Assembly (NCBI GenBank): GCA_022885665.1
Contig: JAGQDJ010000629.1
Coordinates: 361,273 to 425,272, forward strand
From: Triops longicaudatus
Taxonomy: Eukaryota > Arthropoda > Branchiopoda > Notostraca > Triopsidae
Length of the DNA stretch: 64,000 bases
Reading direction: 5' to 3'
Shown: positions 1 through 12,069 of the stretch, piece by piece
Numbering within the stretch: the first letter of the stretch is position 1
How the letters are laid out: every line of letters begins with the position of its first letter
Notes under the pieces: model-generated
The model's input: the letters and a program-made list of their open reading frames with translations, nothing else
Databases searched by the model: none
Told to the model about the DNA's origin: nothing
Made by a program: the position numbers and the translations under genes

Positions 1-3000
1 CAGACATTGCCGGGTTAGTTCTTGTCTTTTATTATGCTTTCTCGTTTGCTTCCCTTTGTTTCACTGAATGTCATTTTCCGTTTGTGGAGTACTTCAGCAT
101 TCCTCCTTAAATCAGCTTGCAGTTTTATAAGGCGCATATTACCAATAAAAATTGCCCTCAACTTAGGTATGAGTTGTGAAGACGAGCATTAAAGTATGAG
201 CTGTTAGTTAGGCGTAGTCACTAGTTGTCAACTATTCCATTCATTCATGAAAGTTTTGAAGGCGGAAAGAGCTGAGTGAAATCTCATGAAATCCTCAAAA
301 TATTAGTTAATTGCCGTTGTCGCATCTATCATCACGTCTCAGTAGATATTAGTTGTATACATAAATAGCTCTTTTTCAAGCGTACATGCAATGGCTTTCA
401 AAAATACTGTTAATATTTTGCTCGAAGTGCTTTATTATGTTGGCTTAAGTGGCATGGGATTCGAATATTGAAAACGCACCATGGTAAATATTAAATTCTT
501 TTGTGATAGTTGTCGTGAACGAACGGTAGGTGTATTAGTTTTGAATTACTCATTTTGATACTTATTTTGCATGAGCACAAAAATGTGTAAAATCCGATCT
601 CGAATAAGACAGAACAGCCCACTTGCCCGCTTTAACAGTCGAGTCGTCCGTTGAACAGCGGTTCGGCTTGGACAAGGCTAGCCTCAGAGCATTCCGGCTC
701 TGGGCGGTTGCGGGCTGACTGTAGAAATTGAGGTTTCCCTTGGCAATGCAAGGCAGTGTAGCTAACCATTGGAAATTTCATTTCTTTCGCTGAGTTTTGT
801 ACTACGTAAATCGAATATACCTCGTTGTAGTGGACGCCCAAGGTGGCAGACAATTTGCCCTTTATATCGTATTGTCCGTAATAGCCAATATTGGCCTAAA
901 CACCTATTGTTTCGCCGAACGTGTGGACCTTATTTAAGCCCATTGCTTGCTATAGCTGGTGTCTATTATAGGGATGTTTTACAGTATTCTTACATGCCGC
1001 ATTCAGGGCATGACTTAAATCGATATTAGAGATGTGCTCTTGAATCCGCTTTCTTGATACAATATTTTCTTGAGCTTTTTGGTGCCATAGGGAGGATAGG
1101 TTCTTCCGTGAACTAATACGCTGTTCAACAGCGTTAGCAAGACGAACTCGATGAAATGTTCTGGTACTACTGTTTTGAATGTGAATGCTAAAAAGACCGA
1201 CAAGCGCGGTTCCTTTCGTACCATTGTGCGTTCTTGACATCTGTGACATGCGCAATTATCCCCTGCCAAGCCAAAAGAAAGAGAAAGACAACTTTTGTTG
1301 CGCAATCCTTTGATTTCGTCAACGTAACCGAGTTGGGGTTAATCCTACATGAGAGGAGTCACAATACGAAGTAACATAATAGTTAAGGTTACAATGCCAT
1401 TAATAGCTTCCTGTCTTTGAAATTTCCACAATGTAAAAACCACTCTTTTCGTGTAACTTTTGGCGGTACCCGACTTTTGCTTCTTGTGGTTACTAGCCAC
1501 TTAGAAGGTTCACTCGTCTTTTGTCAACTTTAACCTTAAAAACCAACTTTGAAGGAACCCATTTCCTTTCGGTCACAAACGGGTACAGTTGTACAGGATG
1601 CCCTCAGAATGCCAATATTCTGAAGCAAAAATGTGCCGAAATCCTGCAATGTTATTCTGTGGGTGCGTATTATGTGAGTTGGTTTGCTTCATACTATGAT
1701 GGCGTGCAATTTAGGCGCTATAAAACAAGCCGTGAGTAATTTTACCTTAGGAATGCCAATTGACACATAAAGCTGGAGCTTTCCTATTAAAATTGAAAAT
1801 TCTTGTGCTCCTTATAGCTTCGGAACACTTAGCCTCCGCAATGTACAATGTGTTAAAATAACATACATTATTTTTAATTGGGGCCATGCGAGCTTCCACC
1901 AAAAACATTATTTCATTCGAAGTAATGTAAGTTTGAGACTCAATTTCTGAAAGTTGTTGAATCATGAAAAGTTATTGCAGACGTCTCACGTCAGGTTATA
2001 AAAGGCGTCCAATTTAATGATGGTATACAGTGCTGGTTCACATAAATTTTAAGGCTGCTGTCTCGTTAAGTCTAAATTCTTCAGCTTATGATTTTCTTCA
2101 AGTTTCCCAAGTACGTCACGTTTGTTTCATTTTTAGTTCCATAACGAGGTTCTTAAAGCTTCTTAAGAGTCTTCGTTGTCGCAAATGAAGTCAGGCTTAG
2201 GATAGAAAAACAAACGCAGCCGGCATCCATGTGACACACGTTAGGGACTTAGGGGCGGAGAGTCAAGAAGGCGTGGTTTTTCCGCCCGCCACCTTGAAAC
2301 AGTCATCTATCACGGACCTGACTTTGTCTGTCGGCACCTTCTTTTATGCATACTCTTGAGTGTTGCCCAAGAATCTTCCGAAACATACGGCATAAGCATG
2401 TTTGGCGAACAGCGACTTGTGCCTTTTCCGACAACAGCGAAAACTAGTCGTTCCCAAAGCGATGTCAGTCGAGAACACTGCAAACATAAGGACCTCATCG
2501 TCAAACGACAAGTATGTCTTGTGCTCGCTAACTCGAGCCAGCCCCTTTTGCCTGCCACGCCTACTCGACACATGCCTTGACCCAGGAAGAAGACAAAAAA
2601 TCTGCACACGTCCGACACGCGCGTCGTTAACACTTACAAGGGGGTCCGTTTCATGTTCCGGAACTATGTTTGGTGAGCATAAATAAATCTGCCTTGTTAT
2701 TTGTTCAGACTTGCTCCCTTTTCCAACTTGGTACTCGTCTCATCTAGAAATGAAGTCCTTAGAATCTCAAGTTCCGAATTTTCTAAGCAAATCGTCCCAT
2801 CCAACAACTCCTTGTCATCCGTAGCTCTCGTTTTATCGGCTTATCTACATGAGAACGTGCTTCATTAACAAGAATCCTTAATAAAGCAAAGCAACTACGA
2901 AATAGAAATATAGAAAAAAAATAGGAATATAGAAAAATAGGAATAGCAACAGCCAGGTTGGGGGCTTTCTAATACCAGAAAAAAATGGGGCTTCTTCGTT

Positions 3001-4900
3001 TCGAAGACTAAATTACGAAACGTAAGGATATTAAAATACTTAATTGCGAAAAATAAATTCCTTTAAAAAATTTCCCTATACTTACTATTAGGCACTACAT
3101 TTGAAGCAGAATATTCCTTTGTTACATTTGTGTTCATTAACAAACCTGGTCAACATCAGAGCAAAATGGGAAAACTCACAATGTTGAGAATTCACTTAAA
3201 AGCAGAAATATGTCCAGCGAACGTAAGAGCCTTCAGTAGCCTACCTAACTTTTGTGAATATTTTGGCTACAATACACAGTTAAGACCTCATTTCAGCAAA
3301 CATTGATTATAACGAAATGTCAGGTATTGTAAACGAATTCCATAAATTCCAGCGAAACGCCAACATATTTAAGGTCGTATTGACTATTTTGAGCATCCGA
3401 ACGAAATTTTCCCTTTCCTGTTGTGTTCCTTACAAAAAGGTGTTATTGCATACCGGAAAAGAATTATTGTATTACCTTAATTTTCCCTACTAATGCTATT
3501 TACATACTACCTCAAAAAATTACATACTATTAAAAAAAAACTATTTCCATGGAAATTCCATTGAATGGTTCCTTGAGCCGAAATTTATTATGAAAGAGAT
3601 TTCTTCGCGCTTCGCTTTTGCTTCTGCCCCCCCCCCTCAAAGCGTGCCAGAAATTGTTCCGGTTATGTAGTCGCAACTATAGGGTGGTGTAGGTTCTGAC
3701 CCACTTGATACTGTGCAACGACCTCTGACCTGACCTTAGATTAAGGGGTTTGTCACCCGTTACGCAAAAGGAGGGTAAAGACCACCCGCACTGTTTGATT
3801 GATCTTAAGCACTGAACCTTTCGCCCTTCGTGTAGTGTCACATCTTGGAAAGGGTGCGGGGTGACGGGAAGGGTGGTAGAATCTTTTACGGGGACTTGTA
3901 AGGTGACGTTTGGTTCCCTGGCCACCTAACCCCCCATGCACAATCTTAACTTGTGCTCGTTCACTTTTGGATGTGCAAGCCATCCATCGCGCAACCAGCT
4001 CAATTTGTCACCCTCGTTTCTTAACCCCAATTGCATTTAGATCTCCCTTTTAGGAAACCGTTAAAGGTCTTAGATGCAGGGGTTTATGGATACACATTTA
4101 CTAGACATCCACCCCCCACGATATTTCTAACGTGCTTGAGTTAAAGGACAAAACCAATGGGGTAGAAGAGGGTTAAATGTTATACAACTTGCGTCCCTGA
4201 TGTGGCACATTATCATCCCAAAGGATACCTATAAACCCACGTTGCAATGACTTCAGTTAGGGGGAGGAAAGTTATAAGGATGCGCTGGTTGACACTAACT
4301 TCATTGCCAGCCACCGGGGGTAAAATGGAATACGCAGTGGAGGAACAGGGCGCGGGGGGTTAGGAAGTAATGTTATAAAGAAAAAGGAAATTTTTGCTCT
4401 GTTTAGAAACCGAAACGCAATGGAGCAAGAAAAGGATAAAAATGGGAGAAAAGGAAAATGAAGAAGGGGTGAAAGGGGTGGTTTGTTGTGGCTGCATAAT
4501 CAAATGGTTGAGTGAGGGCCAAATACAGTCGTCTATCTCTTTGAAAAGTTGTTAACATCATTTTCTTAATATCATAATACCGTTAACACATCGTAATAAA
4601 GTTAGTGTAGTAGTTTGTGAACCAGATTTGAAGAAAATTTGAAGTGTAGGGTTATTTAAAGGCGAAGACCGATTCCGTAAATGGTAACAAAACCGTTTAT
4701 TTCCACAATAGTCTAGTTAACTGGAGTAAAAATCTAACTATATGTACACCGGTTTATTACCTTATCCACCCCAACGGAGAGATTTGTCTTCCTTAACGAT
4801 ATTTGTGTGTTGTGCGTACGTTGATTTTTGAAAATGTATTAATCAATAACTAGACCGACGCGTAGCACTCACAGAAATATAAATTTAATACAAACACAAT
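1..4900. other. AT-rich stretch without a recognised gene
   Basis: Small open frames on both strands, mostly overlapping and unconvincing. A possible minus-strand terminal exon lies at 632-718. A GC-richer patch spans about 2230-2690 with mirror-image open frames on both strands. A low-complexity A-rich run (AATATAGAAAA units) is near 2905-2945 and a run of ten C bases is at 3627-3636. Confidence 0.6.
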
Positions 4901-4917
4901 TTATTATTATTATTATT
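4901..4917 (+). repeat. Short (TTA)n tract
   Basis: About 5.7 copies of TTA, the same motif as the two long arrays. A likely seed-length microsatellite. Confidence 0.9.
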
Positions 4918-7900
4918 CCACATTGGTATTTCCCGAGATTTTCAAAGTCCACTAAACATAACATCTTATTTCCTCATCAAGCTGACGTAAACTACTCCCG
5001 GTCGACCAAACGTCGGAAACTTACGAAAATGAAAATCACATTGCAGAGAGGATTTAAATAAGTATATAGCCCTTTCTATGTAGGCCTATATGGTCGCTGG
5101 AGAACGCGTTCTAATAATTTCTATTGAATCTAAAATAAAAAATGTTCACAGCACGTAGGTGAAAAGATAACTAGTTACGAATTAATATGTGGAACGTATT
5201 TACATCTTGTTAGAAGCTCGGTTATCCAAGTTTCTAAAATTTCTGGAAAAATTTGACATATGTCCTAAATCCTGTAGCAAATTCCAATGTAATAAATTCG
5301 TGCCTTTAGCGGCATTTTTACTATTTTCACATTGCGAAAGGAAACGAACAGGGGCAAGTAGAAGGGGGAAATCCAAACTCATCACGAAAAAAAGAAAGGT
5401 TCGGAAAAGTCTCAGCATCAAAAGCTTTTAACATTGAATATCTTCTCCTCTATCAGAAATAGAAAAACCTTTTGTGCAGCGTTCAAGCTAGGGGAAAGGG
5501 GAATGGGTATAGAATGGATATATCTTGGAAAGTTCAGTAGTTCTTTCGTACTTTACTAGCCGAGTGCAACTCCCACTTCCTGTGTAACCTTCGTAGCTAC
5601 TGGACATTTCAAGAAAAGTGACGTTAGTCTCTCCCCAAAAGTTTTGTCATATTCCTCCCCCACCTTTCTTCTCTCTTTTCACTTCCGCGTTCGGCAACTA
5701 TTCAGCCAAGTAAAAGACTCAACCCAATGTATGAATTTCCCCCATCGACAAAACAATAAACTTTTAAAAGATTGATTTAGTTCACGGAAAGAAGGTGCTT
5801 TCACATTGTTACAGAATGAATGACACGTAAGCGGTTCAGTTGAGGATCCCACGTGTGGAAAGCTGAGCAGGGTTGTATTCACCCTCCCAGGGAGCTAAAT
5901 GAAGGACACAGTTCCGAGTCCCGTCATGGAAAGATATAACAAGCTATAAAAATATTTTTAAAGGGATTAAATGGAGAAAGGCATGAATGGAACCGATTTC
6001 TTGACGTATGTTGTCTATCATTCTCAATAAAGCTTTTCTTGTCATCACCCTTTTCCTTTATAAAGGGGAAATAAGACAGTTTAAAGGGAGGGTGAGGGGG
6101 ATTTTGTTGCATGTGTGTATGTGTGGAGATTTCCTGAGCTGGAAAATTGTTGGTTTTGGGAAAAGGGGTGAAACTTTTAAAGAGGGGAAAAAATGAAAAT
6201 GGTTGAAGGGCGAAGTGGGGGTTCTTTGATATGGTGGTTCCCTACTGCGATCATTGGCCCAACATGCCATGTGATTTTGGTTGAAAAATCTTCCCTCTGA
6301 CAGGGTATTGTATACACGTGTATGCAATGCGTGTGAAATGTGGCGAAATTTTAGTCAACTGGTTAGGAATCCCTGCGGTGAACTGAATAAATTTGGCATT
6401 TTTTTGTTGATGTGTCTGTGGGTTCAGATTTCAAAGCACGAGGGCTGTTACGCAACGTATGACCTTACCTCGCGCAACATTTATCCAATTTCTAGCTTTA
6501 GATTCTGGAGTTTTAATGTGCCTTAAAGTCTAGAGCACATTGAAAGTTAAAACCATTAGGCTTTTAGATGTAAAACCATTAGACGTAAACAAAGCTTTTA
6601 TACTATATTCGATTTGATTTTTTTCGATTCAAGGCAGTACTAAATGTAAATAAATCAATCAAATCCCGTGGCGTCCTTGAAGGTCATTTTGCGGTCTCAT
6701 TCGCAAATCCGTAGATAGCTTTCCTAAAATCTCCCATTCTTCGGTAAGCCGGAGTAGGCTGTGTAGCAATGCAGTGAGAAGTTTCTATCCATCTCTGTGA
6801 CTGATGACATCTGAATGGAAAAACTGTGTAATTAGAGATATTACAAATAAGTAACACATTATTAATCTTAGTGTAAGCGAATAGGTCAGTCTTTTGAAAC
6901 TTGCAAATTTTGTCATAAGTTATACTTCTGAATTCTCTAAAATACACATAAGATTTGAACAGTCTGAATTGCATAAACGTAACTTAAATTAATTTTTCGT
7001 TTGTTATATTTCAACTAGATGTATTCGTGTTTCTTAATGAGCAATAGTGTCGCATGATATCCAGTTCTGACATCTTTTCTTGGAAAAGAGAACGTAAAAT
7101 GTGACAAATGTCGTAAAAAAAGCTTATGTACATTTATTATACTTGTGTTAAAATTAACAGAACGTTCGTTAAATTACGTAAAATTCGTTCATCAATAAAA
7201 ACATTTGGAATGCCGAAGGGATACTCTGATAATTTCATAAATATATTTTTGGGAATTATTTCTTTTCGAGTAGACCTGGAAGTACTCATTACGCAAAAGT
7301 GGTCGAAACTGCGAAACTGCGAAAATGTAATTTTTTTCTATATTTTACCCTTCTTTTTGTATTTACAACCACCATGATCATTTGCTTTTTGGTAGCTTAC
7401 AGTCTGGGTACAAACATAACCGTTATACATGATTAATTGATACTTTGTACGTCGTATTAAACTCTTCGCTAAATCCAAACTTGAATCTTAGTTTTTATTT
7501 ATTTATTTTTTATCGAGTATACGGTAAAAGTATTTCTTTGCTAGAACATGGACAATGTACTATATGTACCTACAAAATCTTCCATTTAATTGGACGAAAT
7601 TCTATACACCATATAATTTATGGAGAAATTCAAAATTCTTTGCATTTAAATACTTTTGTGTCCTTAATTTTATTTTAACGGTTAAAAGAACGAAATAGTG
7701 ACCGCTTAGGTGTTTAGTTTGGCTTTTATACCGTATGTGAGGTTTATAAAGTAAATGCTTCGTCATCATCAATGTTGTCAAGACTTACTGTAAGGAATTC
7801 ACATTCTTGGCGCCAACAATCGTAGTTGACTTCATTAGCCAACCACAGCCCCAATCAGAGCCCCCCTATGGGGATAACAACCTCGTTTGGCTACTGCGGT

Positions 7901-10900
7901 CTTTGCTCTCTTTCCATAGAACGTGAATCAATAACCGAGGCTTCCATGAATGCAAACAAAAGAATGGTTTCAGATTTTTTGTTATGACACACGACAGCTA
8001 CTTAGCATATTTAACTAACTGACTTGACAAAAAAGGGGAAAGAAATGAATTTTTTATTGGTGGGGGAGTAATACACAAAACATATGATCCCTACGGACGC
8101 AATCGAAGCTTCATTAATGATGCACTTGGGGTTAAAGAGTCATGCGGTAACTTAGACGCCAAGCAGAAGGGTTGTAGAAAAAGGAAAAGAATGAAGGGTA
8201 GTTTCTGGGGGTAGATAAGGAAAAGCAATTTGAATCGATTAGCCGACAGCGAGAAGAAGTGTAGCGAAGCTGACTGCCGTTGCGTCCCGATCATCTTGAT
8301 CATTCTAGCCCGGTTTTTTGAGCGGGAGGGGGGAGGAGGGAAGATGATCTTTAGATTTCCTGACTGGTAGCCTGCTATAGGAAGCACCCAATGTTGTTAT
8401 ATAGGGGTCGAAAGGATGATATTATGCACCCCTCTTTTGGCATTCACGGCAAACCTGAACACATTTGCATTACAATATGGGGAAGTTGAAATCACCGAGC
8501 AAAAGTCATAAGGCCACCCGAACGTAAACACTCGTTCTGGCAATGTCGCCACATAGGAGCAAGAAAGGGGGAAAACAGAAGGCATTGAAGAGCAATTCGA
8601 GAGATAAAATGGGTTCAAGAAGGTTTGCTTGCTTTGTAACGCTCGGGAAATAATTTGTAACATTTGGAAACACACTTGAGCTTTTTTTTTTCTAGAAAAA
8701 TAAGGACTGGTCAAGAAGTCAAAATGCAAGTGTTTTCACTCGTGTGTGATGTTGAAAAGCTCTGTCAGCGAGAATTTCAAGAGGGTTCTTGAAGAACTTG
8801 TTATAAGAGAGTTGAGATTCGTTCTTGATTTCTTTTCTGCGAGCTAAAGAGCAATTTCGCCGTTGTTTCTATGTAAGCAAGAAAAAAAATTGGGTGCGTT
8901 TTCGAGAATTGTAAAAACATCTATAGCCCTCAACCTACATAGGCTAGTTTGTTAATTGATTTTTCTTTTGTTTACAAAGTAAAAACGAAGTGAAATTAGT
9001 AGAGAAATTATTTTGAAAAACAGTTTTAAGACTATATATTAAGACTAAATTATCATGTTTTGGTATTATTCTTGTATGTTTCAGTGAAATTTTAGGCATT
9101 TGAAAAAATTTGTTGGAACGGTGAAGGAGATTTTGCACAGTATATAGAAAATAGGGATTTTAAAGTTATTAAATATCTCAACGACCAATATAACCAGCAA
9201 TAGACGAAAACCTATTGTAATTATTAAGGAACATAAATTAATTAATAAATATAATTACCGTAAAATAGACTTATTATTTATTTTTTAAAAATATGAAAAT
9301 CAAATGTCGTTATTGAGCACATTGTGACACAGAAAACTGTTCGCTATACTGAATGTTATCCGACGCATGACATTACGAAAATATAAAAGAATCCTGTAAT
9401 ACCGGATAATTCTGATGCGAATAGTAAAAAAAAAATGCGGCACCGATCCTCGGCGAACGCTTATTTTTTTCCACTATGAGGGTCATTTGTTGTGTGATGG
9501 TTAACAGAATGATATTAAAAAGAATAGCATGTCTCGCGATAATGGAGAAAGTACTGAAATTGGCGTAACTGAACTGACAATGGACGGGTTATTCACTGAG
9601 GATTGCTGCAAGAGTCTGTTGTTATGTTGCTATTTTAAAAACCCGTGAAGGCAAAACTAACAAGAATAAAAAGTAAAGAACATTAGGCTGCTGTGGGGCG
9701 GTTGGGGGCGGACAAATGGGTGGAGAGTTGGCGGATCTTGGGGATGATCCGGAGGACGACCGAGGTGGAGATCGAGGGGACGTTTAACTCCCTCCTCTTT
9801 CATTTATGGACATATTAGTCACATTTTACTTCCGAAAATCATCACTTTTCATCTCAATCCTTTGAAAACTTTTGTCTCGAAAGCTTTTCGCCACGGTAGC
9901 TCCAATTTTTGCCCTTTACCATGTGACGGAAAGATTAACTATTTATTGGATTCGCCAGCAAATTCCCAGTACAGAAAATCCAAAAATGTGTAGCAATATT
10001 ACTGAAAATTAATTGGCTAACAAATCCGGATAGTTTCTGCATGGTATGGTCGTTGGCTTCTGAGTTATTTGCTAGAAGTTAAAATCCGAAAACTTTGAAT
10101 TTACATCAGTATGGTGAATACACAAACACCAGTGCCTACGCATATAAGAGAAACAGAAGCGACTATAGATTCAGGATCCCTATCATGATTGCTATTCCTA
10201 CTGCCACCATAGAGGTAGAAGTTTTTAGTTCGTGTTTCAGATCTTTATTGTAGGTCTTCATGGTGTGGAGGGTTCCTCGGCTTGTCGGGAGCTTCAGGAG
10301 CCCTTGAAAGCCCAGCGGGTGTTGACACTGATAAACGAGACTACCAAAAGAAGATCTCTTGCCATCCCCAGCACTGATTTGGCTCTCTTGTACTTCACAC
10401 TCAGACTCCAACCTCCCATTCTATAAGACAACAGTATCGGATCTCTGGCCAGAGAGAAAATCACTGACTTTTACTCCTCCCTTTGACTTCTCTTAGCCCT
10501 TTTACCCAAGAAAACCAGTCGTCTTTAGGATAAATAAAATGTCAAGCACAATGCAATTCAATAGAAAAGGCACCAGTGCGGTACAAGTGGCAACTCAAAA
10601 ATACGGAATTTATCAGGCAAAGTATAACATTTGCAGTCTGAACTCGCGTAGTTCGTAGCATGTAATAGCAACGAACAAATTCATATTTTTTAAAATAATT
10701 TTATGAGATTTTGCTTGAATGTTCTCAGGGGGGAAAATGTGAATGAACAATTAAACGAGAGCAATGCACAGTAGCAGGTGCTGTATAATTACGTGAGATC
10801 ACTTCAACAGAAAAAGGTATAAAATTTGGTACTTGCGTCGTTTTTAAGTTCGCTAATGAGCTGTTTTGCGTAAATCAAAGCAAAAGCGAGGAGCTCCTCG

Positions 10901-11985
10901 TCGAATTCCAAACACCTTTTCCGTTAGTCCAGGCACTCTCAAACCTGAAGAAACTGAATTCGTTAAGCTAATGGTATGCAACGGAGTTGAGTGTTTAAGG
11001 AAAATCTGCGATTCAAATTTCTCTTCTGGACTTATACGTGTCACTCTATCATGCAAAAGAAACTGATAGCCCAGGCTTGGTTTATGTGCGGGTTATGCTG
11101 TGTGTCTCTCCCGTGTCTGTGCCAGGTCTTGACCATAAAGTAGGTTTTCGGAGGAGGATTCTGTAGTACTGTACACAGTAGTCATCCAAAAGGGGGGCGT
11201 TCGGTTTATTAGCTCAAAATTTTTCTCCGCTACTTGTCTTGGGCACTCATCAATCAACTTTTATTTTCTAACAGAGGGCTTTGCCGTCCACACAACAGAT
11301 CCCGACGCCAAATTTCTTATGAACACACAAACTTCTGAGGAGCCTTTTTGGCCTCGGATCGCATCCTTTCAGTCATGGAAATCAAAAGAAAAGGCAGATG
11401 TACTTGAGGAACAGTTTCTAAGATGCCCGGGTTAGTTAGCAAGGCAAAATAGCTTCTTGGCCTGCTTCAAATCTCAGCTCCCTCTCATGCTTGCTCTTAG
11501 GGGGAAATTTTGGAATCGGCTCTTCAACTTATGGGGCGAGGAAAAGGCAAGCGCCCAAAGTTGTTTGCATGGCATCGATATATAGAACGGCTTATCTCTG
11601 TGTCGGAAACCTTTAACCGCGATGGCAGTCCTTTCTTTGAAATAGAGCTTCTGTTTTTGCAATATTTACACTAGCGGCCTTTACATTTGCATCGTAGCAC
11701 TAATATTCCTAGATAAAAAAAAATAATAATAATAAAAAACTTTTTTCGTCAGAAGAAATCCCTTTCTGTTTTTCATATTACCAGGATTCTCTGATGACAT
11801 TTAAGCATCATATAAAATCGAAACATTTAACTAAAACTAGATAATCAAAGAGAGATAAACATGTAGGCTATTTCTCAGCAACTGACAATTGCGCGTGGGG
11901 AAACCAAGTTTTCGTCTGTAATGCATGCGTGCTGACTGGAAAACGTAACCGCCAATTTTTTTTGGAACTTTTTTGTTTCATTTTC
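4918..11985. other. AT-rich stretch without a recognised gene
   Basis: Mostly AT-rich. A G-rich pocket at about 9690-9785 contains a 23-codon acidic ATG frame at 9717. An open minus-strand segment at 10163-10411 is next to a 14-bp palindrome (TCTCTGGCCAGAGA, 10442-10455). A G-rich run lies at 8324-8340. No RNA genes were seen. Confidence 0.6.
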
Positions 11986-12069
11986 ATTGGCTCATTTTCG
12001 GATTTCAAGTCTATTTTTCTGTAGAATTTATTTAGGAAAAATAGACTTGAAATCCGAAAATGAGCCAAT
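11986..12069. repeat. Perfect 34-bp inverted repeat with 16-nt loop
   Basis: The left arm (11986-12019) starts ATTGGCTCATTTTCGG. The right arm (12036-12069) is its exact reverse complement. The spacer TGTAGAATTTATTTAG is 16 nt. Pairing stops at both ends. No target-site duplication is obvious. It could be a young inverted duplication, the remnant of a tiny palindromic element, or a hairpin RNA source. Confidence 0.97.

Noticed and set aside
3627..3636. Run of ten C bases as a structural element
   Set aside because: A single homopolymer run without flanking C or G runs; simple low complexity.
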